From Pelecanus crispus (taxonomy: Eukaryota; Chordata; Aves; Pelecaniformes; Pelecanidae), in assembly GCF_030463565.1 (NCBI RefSeq), contig NC_134662.1, positions 1,612,001 to 1,676,000 on the forward strand: a stretch of DNA of 64,000 nt. The letters are read 5' to 3'. Under the pieces are notes generated by a model, which was not told where the DNA came from, did not search any database, and worked only from the letters and a program-made list of their open reading frames with translations. The translations under genes were made by a program, and so were the position numbers. Position 1 is the first letter of the stretch; each line of letters opens with the position of its first letter. Of the stretch, positions 24,981-64,000 are shown piece after piece.

Positions 24981-27900
24981 GCCCACGCGGCTACTCCAGG
25001 AGGTACCTGGCGTGATGCCCCGCTCCCGGTGCCATCACAGGCCCTTTTTCCCCAAAAAGCACCCAGAGCAGCCCCCAAGCCTGGAGGGCACTGGGGGAAA
25101 AGCAGCTGGACGGAGGCGAGGAGTGATCCCCGTCCGGGAGCTGCCCTGAGGGAGGCGGGTCGGCCGCTCTCGGTCGGGCTCGTGGGTGGTCACTGCACCG
25201 CAGAGGCTGCGCCAGCGGCCGGCCGGGCACGCCCGCAGGACAGCACCCACCTCGAGGGGATGGAGGGACCCTGGGCGCTGGGAGGGCAAAGGGGCGCGTG
25301 GGATCTCCAAGGCTTTGGGGGTTGCTTTGGCTTTGTCTTCCCAGGGAAGGGGCTGCTGCAGGTACCACAAGCCCCCGCGCCAGGGACCCTTGAAACCAGA
25401 CAGGTCCCTGCCTGGCTGACGGGGTCCCACACCACCCTCGAGCACTGCCCGCCCGCGTCCTCCCATCACACGTGCACCGAGCACAGCGTGCTCAGCCGGG
25501 GGGGCTGCTCCCCTCTGGTTCTCACATCTGTAGAAACTCAGGGGCAAAGGGGGGTCTCATCTGAGGGACCGGGCGGGCTGCGGACGGCAGGGCTGTGGGG
25601 GCCAATCTCTGCTCACAGTGCAGTGGCAGGATCCGGTCATGGGGGAAAATCAATTGCAGGTCCCGGCCGGGGAGCCCTGGCCCTGTTACCCTGGCCTGGT
25701 CCCAGCGTGACCCGGCCCCGAGGATGCTGCAGGCTCCTGAGGGCTGACAGCCTTCGGGCCCCACCGGTGCCACATGCGCTGCCGGGATCCCCGGAGGATC
25801 CCAGATGGGGTCATGCCTGCCCCCTCCCCCTGAGCCTGTTGCCTGCTCCCCACCCAGGGATGAGTTTTCCTGGATTTTGCACTCTGCCACGGGGAGCCCT
25901 GACCTCCAGCGAGCGCTCGGGGCCATCACTTGTCCATATCACCATCAATTTAGATGGATTCAGTATCCATCGTCCCGGTAATCACAGTTTGGCTGGGGGT
26001 CGCGGGCCGATCACCTCCCTGCGTGTGGTTGAACCCCTGGTTCTGGCTTCGTTATCCTCAGCTGCAGCTGGGTCCTTCCTGGGGCTGCCCACTGGGATAA
26101 ACCCCAGTCCCTGCCGGGTTCCCTGCCTGCCCCCTTGCCCCCTGCCCGCCCTCCTGCCTGCTGTCTGCTGGTTTTCCAGCCCTGCCTAATTGCCCAGCCA
26201 AGGTGCCGGCAGAGCCTGGCTCCTCCCGGCTCCTCTCCACGGCTCTGCCAGGAGACGCAGCAGCGGCCCGGGGCATCCCTGGGGCCCGGTGAGCCATCGC
26301 TGAGGCAGGCGAGACCCAGGGTTCTGCTGCGAGGATGGGAGGATGGAGGAGGTTTGGGGTGTTTTGGCTTTGAAGGCCCAGGAGTCGCAGGAGAGGCTGG
26401 TTTTATGCCGAGCCAGGGATTTGATGACATTTGGGGATATTTAAACACGAAGCTTTCGGGGATGGGAGCGTCCTTGCTGGCTGGGGTCTGCCAGCGCTGG
26501 GCACTGCCTGTGCCGGGGGCTTGGGCGCCGCTGCGGCAAAGCGCCGAATGATTTGGAGATGGGGAAATGGCTGTGTAGGGAGGGAAACAGCATGAGAGGC
26601 AGGTTGCAGGAATTTAGCTCCTGGAAATAATTAATTTCAAGGCCTGGAGATTAGTTTCTGATTTTTTTTTTTCTGAATACAATTTTTTTATCCTTATTTT
26701 TGATCAAAAGCCAGGCTTTTTTTAGGAAAGAACTTAGGAGATTTTCATGAACATTTCCCCTTCTGATGAGACTTGTTTTCATCCAGACGAGGGATTGGGG
26801 CAGAAAATAAACCCAAAGGTGAGCCACGGGAGCAGCTCAGTGTTGGGTGCCAGGGCTGGAAGGGAGAGGCTTTGGGGCAAGGGTGCTGGAGGGTGGCATC
26901 GGGCAGCAGTGGGTGCAGGCCCCTCGGTGGAGGTCAGGGCAGATGGACTGTGCTGAACAAGGAAAATCTTCCTGTTTCAGAATTGCTGTTTGGCTTGAAA
27001 AGGATTAAAAAAAGCAGTGTGTGCCTGCCTGCTTGTGATAATGTGTGCATGCCTGCGTGTGCATGCCTCTGTGTGTGTGCATGCACCAACATGTGAGTGC
27101 ACGAGCACGCGTGTGTGTTTGTGTGCATTTGTGTGGTGTGACACGCACGTGTGTTGGTACATGCAGATGATGCGCTGACTGTGAGTGGAGGAGATGTGTC
27201 CTGCTCTAAGCAAGGCACTCCTGCCCTGGGGCTGCAATGCTGGCAGAAGCAGGGAGGAGATGCCACAAGACAGCACCCAAAAATACATCTGGAGAGACCT
27301 TGGTGGAATCGGGAATGGCCTGGCACATCCCTGGCTGTGGGGAAGGGTCCTGGCAGGATCTGGGGGCACCCTGCAGCCCTGCCAGGATGGCGGTCACGGG
27401 GGTGGGCACCGTGGGAAATGGGATGCTGCCAGCGCTGCGGGGGTACCACGCAGCCAGTCCAGTTTAGCAGAGCTGGTCCTTCGTCATGGGCATCACCCCG
27501 GCTTTATGGGAGTTTGGAAGGGCTTTTTACGTGCCAACGGGAGGCAGAAGGGGGGTGAGCCCCCCACAGAGGGGGCAGGGAGGTAGCTGCAGTGCTGGCT
27601 GCCATGCCAGGCATTGGCACGTGCCCTGGCGTGGGCCAGCTCTGCCATCCCTGGGGCAGAGCTGCTGGGAAGCAGAGCTCCAGGGGAGCGGACGTGGTGG
27701 GGAAGGGGATGGGGCTGAGCCAGCTGCTGCTCCAGCTGGGGGGGTCCTGGGGCAGGACTGCCTCGGCATCCCCGCATTGCCCAGGGCGATCCCATCTCTT
27801 CTGCCTCATCATGGATCCGTCGGTGCAAAGCCCAGCTCTTGGTGCCTCAGTTTCCCTGGCAGGCAGGGTTCTGCCTACTTCTGCAGCCCCCCACATCACC

Positions 27901-29180
27901 TCCCGGGGCGTCCCCTCCATCGCCCGCTGCCCACGCCTGGGGCCACATCCCTGGAGGGGAGGGAGGGAGCTGGCAGCCATGCTGCTCGCAGCCCGGCTCC
28001 GTGGGCCTCCCCGCTGCCTGCCGTGGGTGGCCCTGCCGGTGCTGCCACCTCGGCGGGGTGTCTGTGTGCATGCGTGTGCGGGCACACGTGCGTGGCTGAG
28101 GGCGCGGGTGTGCCCACACACGTGCTGCTGTGGATGTGTGTGCACACGTAGAGGTGCGTGGGCATGCCTGCGTGTGCTCAGGCTTCACGCACACCCTGGG
28201 GTGGGTGTGCACGCGTGTGTGCTGGCACACATGGATGTCCATCCTTCGTGCCTCCTGCTGCTGCCACCGGTGACCCCAGTCCTCCGCTGGCAGAGGGCTG
28301 ACCCGCTCCAGGCCCACGGCTACATCCTGGGGGGGCCAGGCCCTGCCGGGACCATGCGTCAGTGATCAGGGGCCAGTATATGAGATCAGACCAGGCCACT
28401 CGGGTCCCTGCACGTGTTCCCTTGCTGCCCCGTGCCTCAGTTCCCCTTGGCATCTTTTTGTCCCCGGTGTCCCTCACCCCTCCTTCTGCTGGCCCCTGCA
28501 AGATGCGATGATCCCATGGGAGTGGCCTGGTGCCACCCTTGCTTACGCTACAGAGGCACCGGGAGCAGTGGGATGGAAGAGTGAGTCCATCCCCTGGCTC
28601 CACGGCAAGAGGGGAGGCAGACAGGGACGGGCTCAGGATAACCCTGCCTGAGCTCATGGCCCCAGCTGATGGAACTGGGGGCTCTGCTTTAGCCCCCATG
28701 CCGGACCCCTCCCGCGAGGGTCAGCATTGGGCGCTGGAGTGCTGGTCCCTCCCTGGGACCACGGCAGCTTCTCCAGCCCCTGAGCCAGGATCAGTGTGCC
28801 CAGGTCCGAGCATCTCTTTGGGAGGTGACATTTGGCGGGGTGGGGGACCCTCTTGGAGAGGCTCGACGACAATTTGCCCCCACCGCCTCAGACCCCCCCG
28901 CCGAACAGGCACCGCGCGGCGCATTGCTGCCTCCTGCACCCAGGGGCTGCCTGCACCCGGCATGGGGCAAACGCTGCACCCCAAAATCATCCCCACTTTT
29001 GGGGCTGTGCAAGCAGCACAGGGCCCCCCCCCCCGAGATGTACAAGGACCCCCCCCACCCCCACGCGCAGCGCAGGACCCCTTTGGGGGCCCACACCTTC
29101 AGGACAGCCCCCTCGGGGCTGCGCAGACCGGGTTTCCCCCCCTAAAACCATCTCGCCCCCACCCTCCACCCCTGGGTGCG
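24981..29180. other. Non-coding intergenic region between NFIC and UNC13A
   Basis: This 4.2 kb separates the divergent distal NFIC exon and UNC13A exon 1, so it should hold promoter and enhancer elements of both. It contains an AT-richer island at 26,620-26,760, TG/CA-rich stretches at 27,040-27,165 and 28,060-28,235, and two MIR-like SINE fragments near 27,842 and 28,432. I see no exon. Confidence 0.5.
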
Positions 29181-29362
29181 GGGGGGGGGGGGGGGGGGGC
29201 GGCGCCCGGCGGCCCCTTTAAGGCGGGGGCGGCGGGGCTGACGTCAGGAGCTGTCCCCGGTGCTGAAGCAAGATGGCCGCTCGCTAGCCAACCGGGGAGG
29301 CGGTGGCGAGCGGACCCCGCGCCCCCGGGACCGGCACCGGCACCGGGACCGCGACCGGGACG
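29180..29362 (+). promoter_or_regulatory. UNC13A: UNC13A core promoter / 5'UTR with CRE and YY1-like site
   Basis: A G-run and CpG-rich segment immediately before the UNC13A ATG. It holds a full palindromic cAMP-response element TGACGTCA at 29,239-29,246. A YY1-like word CAAGATGGCCGC at 29,269-29,280 matches the usual CAAGATGGCGGC at all but one base. YY1 sites with this orientation commonly sit at transcription starts. There is no TATA box. If transcription starts before 29,273, the ATG inside the YY1-like site opens a four-codon upstream ORF. Confidence 0.65.
29273..29287 (+). other. Candidate four-codon uORF of UNC13A
   Basis: ATG-GCC-GCT-CGC-TAG lies 75 bases before the UNC13A start. It would count as an upstream ORF only if the transcript begins before 29,273, which the sequence does not prove. 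Confidence 0.35.
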
Positions 29363-63100
<33,738 letters not shown>

Positions 63101-64000
63101 GTACGTGTGCTGCTCACCCGCCCCTGCACCTGCCTGCTGCCGCCGGCCTGGGCTAGTAACAGTCCCGGCACTGCGGGCCGGGGTGGCCAGGAGCCCTGTC
63201 CCAGCACCACTGTCCTTGGGGACCCCTCGCGTGGGCAGAGCTGGAGCCCTCCGCCCACAGACTCGCACTCCCAGGGCTGCTTTGGGCTGAATTTGGAGGA
63301 ACTGTGCTCAGCCATATTGACCACCCCCCAGACCAGGGAGGGGGGACTGTGCCCCATGGGGACAGGGGTGCCCACCTTCACTTGCAAGCTCTGGGCACCC
63401 CACATTGTCTGCAGTGCTGCTGCCTGGGGGTGGGCACTAGCCATGACCTCCCTGCAAGCTGGGGAGCTGTCTCCTTGGGACATGTGGCCCCAGGGGAGGC
63501 CATGACCGTGTCCGTGTCCCCCTCCCATCCACCCTGCTGCCAGAAGGACCATTACTAGCCTTGCTCCGGCGAGCTCCGTCCGCCTGCCCTGGGGCGTGAG
63601 GAATGAGCCCAGCTCTATGGGCCCTGCTTGGCCTCCATCACACCCTGCCAGAGGGGCCGGGACTGCACCCCATGCTTGGCCTCCCGTACCCAGACACCCC
63701 CTCCTCACCCGCCATCGCCTCCATTTCGGCTCAGCATGCGGCGCTGCCCGGGTGGCGGGTGCCTGGGGGGATGGGGCGCCGGGGGTGGGGCGGAGGATGG
63801 AGGTGGATGGAGAGGAGAGGAGAGGGTGCCATCGCCAGCCTCCCCCCGGCCTGGCACCCTCGTGCTGGGGGCCATGCAGTGACACCTGGGGATGTGTCCT
63901 CCTTTGCACTGTTATTTCCACCCTGGGAGCTTTCTGCTGAGCTCGGTTTGATCTCCTTGGCTCTGTGTGACCCATGGAGCCTGTCCCTCTGCCTCGCACC
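63101..64000 (+). other. UNC13A intron 38, to the window edge
   Basis: No recognisable exon; the C2C-coding exons must lie to the right of the window. Confidence 0.55.

Noticed and set aside
24816..26189. 457-codon plus-strand open frame opposite the distal NFIC exon
   Set aside because: No homology or splice sites; overlaps a recognised minus-strand exon and reflects GC-rich composition.

Overview
The window is vertebrate nuclear DNA. It is very GC-rich, with compact introns, many G/C homopolymers and only short, old-looking interspersed repeats. This fits a GC-rich microchromosome of a bird (or another sauropsid), but the species cannot be read from the sequence. No bacterial, viral, rRNA, tRNA or CRISPR features were found.

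Two genes lie head to head. On the minus strand, from about 25 kb leftwards, are two alternative first coding exons of a nuclear factor I gene. The proximal one (2,858-2,887) encodes MYSSPLCLTQ, which identifies NFIC. The distal one (24,888-24,980) encodes the alternative NFI N-terminus containing KWQLCYDLRAKTWWM. Both end in phase 0 at a good donor, ready to join the shared DNA-binding-domain exon (DEFHPF...), which must lie left of the window. The proximal exon sits beside a large CpG-island-like block (2.9-6.8 kb). The rest of 1-29 kb is non-coding: flanks or introns, minisatellites, a 0.5 kb homopurine tract, TG/CA-rich alternating DNA and a few AT-richer islands that look like conserved non-coding DNA.

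On the plus strand UNC13A (Munc13-1, the presynaptic vesicle-priming protein) starts at 29,363 and runs off the right edge. I resolved 38 constitutive-type exons plus several alternative ones. They encode C2A (exons 1-4), a long acidic and Gln-rich linker (exon 10), the calmodulin-binding helix (exons 11-12), a perfect C1 zinc finger (exon 15), C2B (exons 16-19) and the MUN domain (exons 20-37). The final C2C domain is outside the window. Exon numbers are mine; residue numbers refer to a form with the AM microexon and without the other optional exons.

The most interesting content is the splicing architecture of UNC13A. There is a tandemly duplicated exon pair (13/13b) whose phases force mutual exclusion. 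There is a 42-codon Ser/Arg-rich symmetric exon (9b), a 6-nt AM microexon, and a 6+39+30-nt cassette series inside one 5.7 kb intron. A terminal 57-nt symmetric exon completes the set. Other notable points are a perfect 94-bp palindrome 52 bp after exon 1, an eleven-copy ~130-bp C-rich minisatellite in intron 1, and three single-base frameshifts clustered in exons 29, 31 and 32 in an otherwise intact gene.
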